In this document: positions 12,100 through 23,004 of the stretch, one piece after another | How positions within the stretch are numbered: the first letter of the stretch is position 1 | Layout: each line of letters opens with the position of its first letter | Assembly: GCA_916613615.1 (NCBI GenBank) | Contig: OU744720.1 | Location: 69,828,471 to 69,892,470 of the forward strand | Direction: 5' to 3' | Source: Steromphala cineraria | Taxonomy: Eukaryota; Mollusca; Gastropoda; Trochida; Trochidae | DNA: 64,000 nucleotides | Made by a program: the position numbers and the translations under genes | The notes under the pieces: generated by a model | The model's input: only the letters and a program-made list of their open reading frames with translations | Told to the model about the DNA's origin: nothing | Database searches by the model: none

Positions 12100-13830
12100 T
12101 TCGGGATAGTTCGAAGGGATTTGTCTAACAGTTTTTTGCTTAAAGGCACGGTTGCTACTTAGTTGCCTCATGGTCGGTCTCGTACTGAGATGGCATGAGA
12201 AGGATGTCGTATTATTAGCATACCTACAGAGATGTTCAATTTAATACACTTGGAAGCCATGGAACATCAATTTTATCAAATCTTATGGTGGATTCCATAG
12301 ATAGAAAAGCAAAGTCTACATTACATCCGCTCCAGCGATCAAGATGGACAGTTCAAGGGATTCAGAAACTTACTGAGTAAAGTTTTGTACATGATTTAAT
12401 ACATTTATTGAAGATAAAGCAGACGAGAGCTTGTATTAGGCTGATTTAAAGATGGGTTAAAGGTAATGTGACAGTTCAGTACAAAATAGAACAAAATTGG
12501 AATAGGGATGCCCAAGAACCAAGAATATTATCAGATTGGTTGGTTTAAGACCAGAAGGACATTTGTTCATCTATCATATAGCAGCTTACTTCTAACAGAG
12601 AAGAAGCACGCCGGCACACCAACAGGACTACCGACGATTATGATGATGTAAAAGGCAACCATGAATGTATTCCTTAATCAATTTACACACTAGCAATGGA
12701 GTACTTGTGAAGTAATTAAAGCTCTAAAACGGTGATCTAATTCCATGAATTTAAATAAACATGACTAATTTCTTCCAGTCAATGTTAAGGATGGAGGATT
12801 ACAAATACACAAATGTATGTCTACGCCTGTCCAAAGCTGTTTAATCAGCTAGTTAATTTATTCTGTGTGATAGATGTACTATTGCAAATGGATGTGCAGC
12901 ATACATCCTCTTGATACTCAAAGACGGGAAGCAATGGCTTTGGTTAATGATTGAAGAGACCAATATAGCGCACATCAACGGATTGTCAACTAATTGTGAA
13001 GTGATGTCTATGAAAGCAAAGACCGAAAAGTTGATGAAATTTGATTGTGAAAATATATTTATCTTTTTTACTCACACACGTACACTACGCTGAACATGAT
13101 CAACAAGACCATTACACGGTCTAATGTGTATAAAGGCGATATGGTTGATGGAGATAAAGTCGCTTAAAGAGAACATGCAATACTCTGCAAAACTGCTTCT
13201 GAAAACAAGCTTGAAGCATTAAACTTCATTCAACTACATTTATGCTATGATTGACTTGTTTGAGGTGAAATCGAAGTACAGAAATGCACTACAGGAAAGG
13301 CGAAGGATACAGCCTTCACACACCTCAAGGGAGAGGAACATATATAAGATATTTTGGCTGTGATACATCTTCATTCCTCCTGACATCCAGCGGATTCTTA
13401 TACATGATAGCTTTATTATATGCCCTTAATGCTTGCAAAAGGACATGGAAACTTAACTGATAGGAACTTCTCATGATTGAAATCATCACGGAGAGTAGAT
13501 ATTGTTACCAGAGAAAAAGGCAATGTGCTCATGTAACTAACGAATTTATGTTAGTTAGGACCCTGAATTAAATGTGCTTCGATAAAGAACAAGTTAGGTT
13601 GCAGCAACTTGCGTCGTTTCAGCCAAACTATTGCCTTTTCAAGATGTTAAATGATAAACAGCATATTTTACTACTAGTCCAGTAATCAAACTGAATTGGT
13701 CAACATCACATTTTATTATGAAGCCTTGCAATGTATTACAGGTACAAATTAAAGTGTGTACAGTAGTGGTCGCGATGTTATTTGATTACTTTTCAATGTA
13801 AACATGTTATAAGGGTATTTCAACATACCT
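12100..13830. other. Interior of foldback element, no gene supported
   Basis: Only short frames are present, for example a 60-codon frame at 12,911-13,093 and an overlapping frame containing HPLDTQRREAMALVND. Neither is assignable. The segment has no match elsewhere in the window. Confidence 0.35.
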
Positions 13831-14924
13831 TGCAAGGATACTAAGATAAACAAAAAGTGTTCAGATACACTATTGTTGGTGAAAATGTATGCATTCTAGG
13901 CACGTCTACATCAATATACTGATAAAATAGATGCTCTGTTTTGAATTAAACATTTATCCATTTAGTGAATGGTCTGACCGTAATCACTGACCCCTAAAAC
14001 CCCAGAGAGGACACTAAGTTTACTCTCCTATGTCAGTTAGGAACCATGATATGCTGGCCTAAAGGATTTGGCGCTTTTTTGACGGCTATCTTGGAATTCA
14101 CCATTATCTATTACTTTTTGTACCTTCAAAATGATTCCATTGGAATCCTTGACCCCGAAAACCTAGGTAAAGACACCAAATTCAACATTCTAGGACAAAT
14201 CCAGATTGATTTATATGGTTTATAAGGATACGGCGGCCATCTTGGACGCCATCTTGAATTACAGCTTCCTGCCCCACATTTGGAATGTCTACCCAAGTTT
14301 TTTTCGATCTCCTAAGGGTGTCCTACAGGAATCAAGTGTCAAACTTCGGGGACATATTTTTGCACACAGGACCCCCCTCAGCCCCAGGACTATCTGTAAA
14401 ATTATCATCGCATTGCCTTTGATTTTATTCACGAAAGAGTGAGTGAGTTGAAATGTATTGTGCTGTCAACAATATTCCAGCTACATGTATATAAAACGTG
14501 GATGCCGCCATCTAAATTTAAGAGAGTTGACAGATCAGAGAAAAAAAACTGTGTAAGGAACTTACAAATTTTGCATAAATAACCGATGGTAGGTAGATTT
14601 AGTAACATCCAAGTTTTGGAATGTTTTTGATTTGATATATATTATCCCAATTTATTCAAAACATTATTGTGATGTGGTGGCTTGTGTGCTTCGGAGCTAT
14701 GCCGGATGGAGTTCACATGCTCAAGGTAGAGTCAACCAAGCTTTAATCGTTAATTTCTCTCCTATTTCTGACTCTAACTTAAGGCCTATACGATTGGCTA
14801 ATGAAAGATGGAAATGCAACTAAGGGGAGGTAATTTATGAATCGCATTGAGCCCATATTGGTTCCAGAGGTTAGTAGATATATTATCGGAACGTAAACTC
14901 TGGATTATTGAGAATGTGGTAGTG

Positions 14925-15128
14925 AAGACTTTGCATGACCACACCCACTTGCGATACGACTCTGTCTTTATTACTTATTTAACATGCAAGGAAGTTTTTG
15001 GGATGAATATCAGAACAAAACATTCTAACAGGACTTGTGTTCAGTCTGTGGGACGCGAAAGTCAACGTACAATGTCCCAAGTACAGGTTGTTCAAACTAT
15101 TAACTGCAAAGTGACCTTCACCTTGTAA
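14925..15128 (+). CDS. Unrecognised conserved ORF fragment in region X (unit 1)
   Basis: The frame reads from KTLHDHTHL through LTCKEVFGMNIRTK and SNRTCVQSVG to NCKVTFTL and a stop. It aligns without any indel to 50,853-51,059 in unit 3, where the protein is similar with scattered replacements and also ends NCKVTFT plus one residue. In this window, non-coding paralogous stretches usually show several single-base indels per 200 bp, so intact frame over about 200 bp is mildly in favour of an exon or an ORF of the shared mobile sequence. The upstream end is in the outer TIR, so the true start is unknown. Confidence 0.3.
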   Translation, partial: KTLHDHTHLRYDSVFITYLTCKEVFGMNIRTKHSNRTCVQSVGRESQRTMSQVQVVQTINCKVTFTL

Positions 15129-15389
15129 CACACGCCATTCACTCTGCCAGGTCTTCACTAAGCGTTATCATATCCATGTGGCTTAACCCCTTCATCGGGT
15201 CATAACCGTCTTTTTGCTATAAACGTAGCAGGATACTTGGAACGCACAGATATCAGCATGTTTAATCCAGGTTCATGGGATATATTCTTTGATTATCTGA
15301 ACATTTTGATAAGTATATTCCGTTCTATATACATGTAGACCGATACCAAGTACCAAGTTATTATTTTCTTCAGGGGTCAGTGCAAATGT

Positions 15390-15448
15390 ATCTGTTTTAT
15401 GGCTCTTTTGATGTAATCTGGGCCATGAGGCCTTTAATTCTGAAATAA

Positions 15449-15485
<37 letters not shown>
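15390..15485 (+). mobile_element. Severely truncated CR1/L2-like LINE 3' end, with target duplication
   Basis: A 96-bp insert ends in AATAAAGAC and a TGTC microsatellite. It is flanked by TGCAAATGT on both sides (15,381-15,389 and 15,485-15,493). Unit 2 holds the unoccupied site with a single TGCAAATGT at 29,046-29,054. The polarity and the tail identify the 3' end of a non-LTR retrotransposon; only the last bases were copied. It is related to the LINE end at 421-480. Confidence 0.85.
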
Positions 15486-16591
15486 GCAAATGTGTTTGAA
15501 CTTTCTTTCCAATTAATATTTGAAATACTATATTGGCAGATTGAATTTTTCAAAACTTTTATGTCATTGAGATCGAAGGTATTGGATAATGTTGATTTAC
15601 TCTCCACGAGATAAAGTAAGTTGTCAAAACTTTATAGCATTTTACTTGAATTTATTTACAATACAACCAATCAAAGTTGCACCTATCATTTACTGTTAAA
15701 TCAAATCTAAAACGAAGCGGATAACAAAATCTGAACGTTAATTGCTAGTAATAAAGTTGGAACCACTATTTAAGTTTTTCGAAACTGATTCTGTCACTCT
15801 TAAATTAGTATTGATTCCAAAAAGAAGAGAAAGGGGAAACCTAAAATAGGAAAATATCTTCACAGAAATTGAATTTTGAGATTACGAGGCACTAGTTGAT
15901 TCAGATAACATCAATTTCAGGGAATTAAAATAAACCTAGATTTAATTTGAACAAATATAAATGAGGTTTACAAAGAGAGAGAAATTAAATGTTGTTCATG
16001 TGTCTTTAACAACCAAACCATTGAAATTGAAAATACGACTTACTTTAATTCGATATATTGATAATCAGTACACAATGATTGGTTGCTTAAATTGATTTAA
16101 TTTTGGTTGCTTGTAACTGTTTTCAAAAAGCGAAAACATTTTGTTATTCTCTTGTCAGCGTGAAAGTCCCGTTTTTTCGTTAAGGCAATACAGTGTTTTT
16201 CTGAATATTTTCAATAAAGTACATCTTCATCGTGAAATGATGGTATACGATTTGTATCATTGTAAGGTCTTAGTAAAGTTTTTGTGTCAAATTAAACACA
16301 GTTAACATATTCTCTCCTTTATCAATTATTAGTCATGACTTATTTATACTAGTATACTCCATTTATTTTCATTGAGCTGCACATGGCAGGGTATTTATTT
16401 GTTTAGCTATACTAACGAAATGGTGATTATTTGATATGATGTTGACATATATTATGAGCATTTCTAGAATCAATAATTGGTTAAAATAATCATCCATTTA
16501 TTTAAACGATTGAGAAGTCATAAACATTCAGATTAAAACCTTATGGTAATACTACTGCATCTCAGTTCATAAAGGTTACTAGCAGGATGAG

Positions 16592-16870
16592 GTAGGCTCT
16601 ATATAAATGGTTATTGGCGGTGTTGATTTCCAGAGTAGAGCAATGATTGAATACATCTTCACACTTTGTTTCCCATTTTGAACTGCAGGGGAAATAGAGG
16701 GTGTCACCTTACATCTGACCCAGACAGTGTGAAATTAGCTTACTAATGAGAGTATGGACTTGCTTATTAGAAGCTATTAAGGGAAACTCTGACATTAGCA
16801 AACCATTCCGGAGTCAAGCCCTCACTATTTGTATAGTGCATAACACAAATCAGTCGATGATAATTGAGTG
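16592..16870 (+). promoter_or_regulatory. Repeated TATA-bearing module, type 1, unit 1
   Basis: CTATATAAATGG (16,599-16,610) is followed about 35 bp on by TGATTGAATACATCTTCACA, then GGGGAAATAGAGGGTGTCAC, CAGACAGTGTGAAATTAGCT and CTATTAAG. The same order of blocks recurs in units 2 and 3, in a shorter type 2 version in each unit, and in reverse orientation in block C. A conserved TATA box at a fixed distance from conserved transcribed-looking sequence suggests a duplicated promoter plus first exon; no reading frame runs through it. Confidence 0.4.
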
Positions 16871-17229
16871 AAATGTACATGGTGGTTGTACTTGTTCAAC
16901 GCTTCCACCTGTGTGTAGCAAGACAGCATTAGCTATCAAGGACAGTTTTGGAAGTCCTTGTACCATTTTGTTTAATACAATGTTGGTTAATATTATTCAA
17001 TGTTATCAATCTGATCTGTCCTAACAAGTCTTACATTGAATAAATGACTTCAGTAATAACTTTTGCTTTAAAAAAAGTCAAGTTTTTTTATGCTGTATCT
17101 TAAACTGACAAGAACGGGAGATTAATCATCAATCACAGAGTAAGTCTTATTTTTAAAATGGTGTTAAGAATCACATTTGATTTACTATTTTTCAATAATA
17201 AAAGATAAATTGTATGTTTAAATCAATAA

Positions 17230-17440
17230 ATGAGCCCCTTCTTCACACGTTGACGAAATTCCAATCATGATGGGGCTCATTGTGGTACAAATTTATCTTT
17301 CAATCCCTGCCTACATATTGCAAACATATTTTAATAAAAAAAAATAACGTGACACCTATTTTCGGTCAAACTACTGCAGCTAAGTGTTATTATGACCGTG
17401 AAATAAATAAATGCATTAAATGTCTGTTAGTTATTGAATT
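17230..17440 (+). other. Conserved low-confidence exon-like stretch
   Basis: Aligned with about 31,925-32,110 and 52,950-53,125. One frame reads NSNHDG, CGTNLSF, PCLH, ANIF in all three copies. In unit 3 it stays open to a CTGCAG/GTATGT junction that would serve as a splice donor (53,097-53,106). In units 1 and 2 the frame stops soon after ANIF. It could be a decayed exon or chance. Confidence 0.15.
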
Positions 17441-18762
17441 AAATGAAAGCCAACTTTCTTTTGTACTTCAGTTTAAAATACCGTGATGTGGCTTCTTTGA
17501 TGGAAGTTGATTGATAAATAAGAAAGAGTTCTATTCTAATTCAATAAAGTGATAAGTGTATATCCTTCATAAGAATAGTGTCATAAAAGTTTCCTTATAG
17601 CATTGCCTGTGAGTGTAAATCGAACTGTCAGATTATTGTATGCATTGTCCGGTTAAATAATCTTGTCAGCAAACTCACCAAAGTAAAGACTAACCATATA
17701 TGACGTTCTGTTGCGTATATTTCTAGGAAATCTCTCTGTTAATGCAATCTTTATAATATCAGGTTCTTTCTCAATTAGTGTGTTGACAAGAACTTGATAT
17801 GTAGTTGGTTTAATTTCCAAACAAAAGTTCTTTTTCCAAAAGTTTCCTCAACGTGATACAATACAGATGCAATGATAAAAGACAATGTTTTTCAAGTTGT
17901 CCCTTTAGATAAACAAGCGATTTTAACCTTTTCACTTAAAACTGTTTTCTCCTAACTATGGCAAACACAACAAAACAAATGTGATGCCCTGGTAAAACAT
18001 TTATTTACGATGAAGCATTGTTATTTGTCCCATAAATTATATATATAAAACATTTCGTGTGATGTTTCACACTTTATAAAGCTGCCCATAAGTGTTAAAG
18101 ATTGTAATTATATCTCTTGTTCCACTGAATGATGTTATAACAACATTGATGATAAATTTTGTTAAGTTACTATCATTTATTATGTGTTGATATTTTTAAT
18201 TGAAATTATTAATCATCAAAATCATAAACCTACATTTTTCCCTATACTATTCCCTAGAATATAATCCTAAAAATGAAAAGGCGAAAATTTAACTTAAAGT
18301 CTTAATTTTTCAATACATCATCATACATGAATATAAAAAATTAACTTTATTTCAAAGTGGAATTTGTGATCGAAGAACAAAATGAATTCACTCCAAAAAA
18401 AAAGCAATTGGACCCAGAAAGTAAACAACCCTTAATCCAATTTCCCAAACAACCTGAAGACCTGAACCAATTTATTTAGTTAGGTTAGCACACTATATCT
18501 AGGACGAATTGTGTTAAAGGTAAGGCATGATTTATCTACGGCATGGTGATTATTTAAGGAAATTCCCACCCTTGTAATTGAATTAAACACGTAAACAATT
18601 TCCAATCTTATTTTTTAAACATCCTGAGGACCTAAAAGTGTATTCACTAATTGGATATCTCAAAGTGTCAAAGGACAAATGATGTTGCAGTAAAGTTTTT
18701 TTGTGGGCATTTAAGTAACATATAAGTGATGTAGTCAATTATCTTTTGAAATAAATCAAACT

Positions 18763-19056
18763 TTGTCAGAAATTATTTTTGGTTTAATAGTGACCTTTAT
18801 TACACAAGTCGATTTTGATAAGGTCGCTGTAGATTCACTTACATGGAAAGTAAGTTCTAACACTGGCAAAATAGCCAGGACAATAGTGATCGATAGACAT
18901 TCAATTAAGTTTATGCAAGTTGACTTAACTTTCCAGAATCGACTAAAGAAAAACGAGTTTCACACTTTTGTGTTTTCAGCTATTTTTTACAACAATTCAT
19001 CCAATTTCGACTTTGAGTGTTTTATGGCGATTTTGTTGTTGTTTAAGATCGTATAA
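18763..19056 (+). CDS. Conserved ORF of unknown function, unit 1 copy
   Basis: A 97-codon open frame without an ATG at its start, preceded by TTGTCAG, which could be a splice acceptor. It contains TFITQVDFDKVAVDSL, GKIARTIVIDRHSIK and a hydrophobic C-terminus (MAILLLFKIV). Homologues at 33,467-33,760 and 54,482-54,841 keep the frame, and unit 3 adds a 12-bp in-frame insertion. Against coding, most differences between copies change the amino acid, and strong internal splice-like sites (AAAGTAAGT at 18,847; TGTTTTCAG ending 18,979) would disrupt the frame. Family not recognised. Confidence 0.25.
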   Translation: MSEIIFGLIVTFITQVDFDKVAVDSLTWKVSSNTGKIARTIVIDRHSIKFMQVDLTFQNRLKKNEFHTFVFSAIFYNNSSNFDFECFMAILLLFKIV

Positions 19057-20489
19057 GTTTTATAGTTATATATCTTATTCCTAATAACGAAATTTCATAT
19101 GTCAATTTAACAGACTTATGCAATGTGTACAACGGCCACAGGGAAAGAGAGCATAACAGTTTTACTATAACAAAGAATAGAGAAGTATCTACTGTTATTT
19201 AAATATCGCCTTTTGGTCAAACCAAATACCATACGAAAGGCGTTTTGTTAATGAATGTCATTTGAAAATTCATAAATTTACTCTACACATTGTTTTTTTT
19301 TAAATGCTATACTTGATTATATTAGATTTTTCTGTATTCAATATATTTAGCATTTTGAGTGATCATTTATCTTACTTATTGACAAACATTACTTTGTGCA
19401 AACTCTTTTGGTATATTCCATTCAAACAATAGCCATAAGCAGTATGAAATTCACTCTAAAGATGTGACAAAAATGGAGGTAGGAAAGAAGATAACTTTGC
19501 ATATTGTTGACTCATAGCCAATACCATTAGGTATTCTTGATGAAGATCGGAATGCCTCACAAAGTGCTGCTTGAAAGACTTAGGTTTACTGTTTATTCCT
19601 TCTATGGTTTACATGATTGTTCGGACCAAGTAGTACATCTAGATTATAGCTGACGTAGATTGAAATGATTATCGTAGTTCGGTAACACCAATTTTGCAAC
19701 ATCGTAGAAAATTCAATTCAAAACCGGAAAGAGAAAAATAAGTACGGTTGGAAATAGAGTAAACAATTCCTTAGAAATTGAATTTACAGTCTTATGTGTA
19801 CTTCGTTGTGAGATAAGTTACGAATAACTTGATGTGATGAAAATTAGAGCTGATAATAACAATAATAATATCGATAATGTTGACATTAGTGAACGATTTA
19901 CAAAAGTGAGAAGAATTCATATAAATAAAGTCAAAGATGTTAGAACCAATGCCAATCATTGTGTGTTGTGGTATCAAAAGAGTCTGATCTAGTTACAACT
20001 GATCTATTAAAGAGTCTAACTTTCAAAGAAATATATATTTCCTATGCATCATGTGGTGATCAGACAACTGATCATATTCCTACAATATACTGTCAGAGAT
20101 CCTCCCAAAACCTAAATATATTTTTTTGAGAAAACATTTCCATTGCATTATATTGATTTCAAGTATATCAACTGACTATAAGAAGATTGAGATTCATAAA
20201 AGCATTCGTCAATTACAGTTTCTTGGTAAACTTTCTCTGAGAGTCAACATTATCAATTTCAATTATTATTAAGCCATTTTAAACACTTCTATTACCTTAT
20301 ATACACAAATGTTTAAGACATAGCCTCGAAAGTATCAAAATGGCTCTGACATAAAACAATATAACTTGATAACGATGTAATAACAAAAATACTTTATAAA
20401 CTTGTAGTGAATTAAAAATGACTGAAGAAAGCTTTAAGGGCATTCTTTTAACTACAACGGAAACAGTGTTAATGCTACTGTTGATTGAT

Positions 20490-20720
20490 GGAAATTGATG
20501 ATTGAACACGTTCAGGCCTCATTTCCCAAAATAAAATGTATGGGAAATTGGGAGTGTCATCTTTCATTTAACCCAGACAGTGTGAAATTAGCTTATAAAT
20601 GAGGGTAGAGACTTTGTGGACTTCCTAATTGGAATCTATTAAGAAAACTACGACTTTAAGGGACCGTTTAAGAGGCATGCTCTCACCAAACACAAGACAT
20701 ATCAATCAATTAAACAGAGA
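20490..20720 (+). promoter_or_regulatory. Repeated module, type 2, unit 1
   Basis: This contains TGATTGAACACG, TTTCCCA, GGGAGTGTCAT, CAGACAGTGTGAAATTAGCT and CTATTAAG in the same order as the type 1 module 3.9 kb upstream, but with no good TATA box. It is present in all three units (35,210 and 56,820). An open frame from 20,629 begins with TTG and is not conserved intact in unit 2. Confidence 0.35.
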
Positions 20721-21289
20721 AAACGTTCTTTTACTTTTCAATTTAAATTCGTTGATAGGTTTTCACACTTCAATGAAAGAGCAAACAAGTCATAATTCAG
20801 TCTTTTCCATTTTAATCTTATGGGTTACGGTTTGTAAACAGTCAGTTTGTTACCAATCTGATACTTTTTTATTTAAGAAAAAGAAAGTATCGATTCAATC
20901 TACTACGGATATAAATTTAAGTTGCACAAGTGATAATACACACTTTGAAATAGCTGTACACTTTGTGTTGCCTTATAAAGCTCTATTTGGATCCAAAATG
21001 ATGGAAGTGAACACATTTCTCTCTTTATCCTCAATGAAATTATTCTGAGAGACATTGATGAATATAATTTCATACGATCTTTATTCTTGATAGGTTATTG
21101 TTAACAACGCAGAAATAACATTACTTATGGTTTGCTCAATAATGAGTGTGGTTTTGGTTCTCCTATGTCAATGTAAGAATGTATAAAGGTAATCAAGGAT
21201 TGGTTCTGATTTGATCAGAATACAGTGTATCCACAAGTAGCAAAAAATATGATACATGACATTCAGAAACTTGAGGGACTACCTTACAT

Positions 21290-21800
21290 CCTCACATCCA
21301 TCCATTCGTAATCTTTGTGCATTTTCGACATCTTCTTTAGTAGCATATGACCTAGAACGCTTGGATTAAAGAGGATTAAAAATTGAAGCTTTGGTGTGCC
21401 TGTGGCCACAAATAAGGGCCACAGGGGCCAAGCCCTAAAAACCTATTTGCATCTTCTTCTCCAGAAGCATAATTCCTAGAAAGCTTATACTTTTGTGTAC
21501 AGACTCCTTGACCAGTGAGGATTTAAAAAAGTAGCTTTGGTGGCCCTCTTCAGTCATTTTAAGCTGAAACCTTGTGTACATACTCCTTGACTAGCGAGAA
21601 TTTTAATTTATAGGCTTGGTGACCCTGTGGCCACAAGGGCCACGCCCTTAGACCTACTTCTCTTCTCCTTCAAAATCAAACTGTCTAGAAAACTGAAACC
21701 TTGTGTTCATACTCCTTGACTAGTGAGGAATATGATTATAAATGTGGTGACCCTGTGGCCCATAATAAGGGCCACGCCCTTAGAATTACACATGTAAATC
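21290..21800 (+). repeat. Tandem-core repeat array, unit 1
   Basis: Three to four degenerate units with CCTGTGGCC, AATAAGGGCCACAGGGGCC and ACTCCTTGACTAG. It is the reverse complement of the 145-bp core of the element at 8,287-9,273. A worn CATCCATCCATTCG microsatellite lies at the left end. The same array is at 35,990-36,495, so this insertion predates the duplication of units 1 and 2, unlike the copy in block A. Confidence 0.7.
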
Positions 21801-22668
21801 CTTCATCATTAAGTGTCACAAACGACTTGCTGAAAGATTTGCAATGTGATATAGAATAGATCTGCTTAAGCTTTATAATTAATGAGTTTATTTAACTTAA
21901 TGAATTAATCAGAATGAATTCAGTTTACACATTTGTGATGGCAAACAAGTTTATTTTGTTTTTGTTTATTTAAAAATTAAAATATTGTATTGAGAACCAA
22001 CGTGAAAATAAGAGGGTATATAATTGCTAGTGTTGGTTTGGCTAAATTTAATTACGTTCTAATTACAACTTGTTCACGACTAAATATCAGTAGAAGTTCA
22101 GGTCAGAATATCGGTGACAAAAACCATTATGTTCTAATTACCAACAGTGACCCCGAGCTTGTCCGATATTCTCCACCATGCGATAGTTGGTCCTGACTTT
22201 GGCGAGCTTAATACATTGTGGTTATTCCTTATGCAGGATGTTTACAATTCAAAACATAACGTGCATGATGAATTTCTCTACAATTAATGTTATTCCGCAA
22301 TTATTTTGTAAAATAAGTCAATAACATAATTAAAAACTTCATGATTTAAAAGGTAAATTGACACCGAAAAATTCTTCAAAATGGTTATATCATACATGAA
22401 ATAAAGTTTTATATTTTTTAATTTGTTTCATGATTTTCAAATGAATATTTTCTGATATTCAAAGTTGCATACTTCCACATAAGCACACTCATGTGATCAG
22501 GAGATGAGCCGGTCTCGCTTTCCTTACAATTGTCAGCTTGGTAGATACATTTATTAAAAATAGTCTGTCTATTCAATCCAAACCAAACGAGCAACTTGCA
22601 AGAAACGTTGAGAAGATTTCGAACATATACCTGTAAGGGAAAATATTAAATCATTCAGAATAGTTTAT

Positions 22669-23004
22669 TTGCATTTCTTGATCATGTATTCAACAAACAA
22701 AAAAGATATATTCAAAACTTGTTATTATTCACAGAACCTTATAGGTTTTTTAAAAGAGGGGTTAGGTCGTCCTCTTTACTTCTCTTTAACATATAATCGA
22801 TGTGCACCTCTTTTCAGGTGTACAATGAAAGTCAGTGGTCCAAGAAAATGTAGAATTTGTAAAGATTTTGTAATTTATCAATATTATATATTAATCTTGC
22901 AATATATTTTCATGAGTGTAACTGTATTGGATGTGTTAAGTTTGATTGTAAAAGTTGAAGGAAAATCACAAATGACGTATGCATACGATCCAAGGTTGAA
23001 TTGA
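22669..23004 (+). CDS. Hypothetical ORF, unit 1 copy
   Basis: Homologous to the ATG-initiated frame at 37,232-37,591 but here the upstream ATG is changed (ATATTAAATC in place of ATATGAAATC), so the frame would begin at an internal ATG (MYSTNKKD, 22,684). The rest differs from unit 2 by about eight substitutions, half of them silent, with no indel. The flanking non-coding sequence is just as similar, so conservation is not specific to the frame. Function unknown. Confidence 0.15.
   Translation: MHFLIMYSTNKKDIFKTCYYSQNLIGFLKEGLGRPLYFSLTYNRCAPLFRCTMKVSGPRKCRICKDFVIYQYYILILQYIFMSVTVLDVLSLIVKVEGKSQMTYAYDPRLN

Larger units (their letters stand above)
10881..14390. mobile_element. Nested foldback-like element with ~558-bp TIRs
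   Basis: Two long inverted arms, about 10,881-11,438 and 13,832-14,390, begin GTCCTGGGGCTGAGG and end CCTCAGCCCCAGGAC. The flanking dinucleotide is TA on both sides (10,879-10,880 and 14,391-14,392), as for elements that duplicate TA. The arms contain a tandem pair AAGATGGCGTCC/AAGATGGCCGCC (11,016-11,039; inverted at 14,232-14,255). The arms diverge only modestly from each other. The 2.4-kb interior holds a hairpin and small ORF remnants but no recognised transposase. Confidence 0.75.
10579..14917. mobile_element. Outer TIR element with 89-bp inverted repeats
   Basis: Inverted repeats of 89 bp (10,579-10,667 and 14,829-14,917) differ at about five positions and begin ACATTCTC. Flanks are GGTAATA (10,572-10,578) and GGTAGTG (14,918-14,924). 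The unit 3 sequence at about 50,846 reads CCTTGGTAATGAAGAC without the element, so the flanks look like a 7-bp target duplication with one change on each side. About 3.5 kb of its interior is a second, nested element. No transposase was recognised, so the superfamily is open. Confidence 0.65.
10490..15330. repeat. Region X: insertion between blocks A and B in unit 1
   Basis: In unit 2 block A' passes directly into B' near 28,990. In unit 1 these 4.8 kb intervene. The outer parts (about 10,510-10,576 and 14,925-15,230) match 50,795-51,300 in unit 3, so units 1 and 3 share an X segment that unit 2 lacks. The middle, 10,579-14,917, is a nested pair of inverted-repeat elements found only in unit 1. 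Confidence 0.7.

Noticed and set aside
10835..14442. Matching ~76-codon frames on opposite strands (10,835-11,065 and 14,206-14,442)
   Set aside because: They are the same sequence in the two inverted arms of the foldback element; conservation reflects the arms, not coding.
15273..15512. Minus-strand frame with a repeated RQTD motif
   Set aside because: It is the translation of the TGTC microsatellite tail of the LINE insertion; unit 2 lacks it.
20629..21048. 139-codon frame
   Set aside because: It begins at TTG, is disrupted in unit 2 and truncated in unit 3, and overlaps the non-coding type 2 module.
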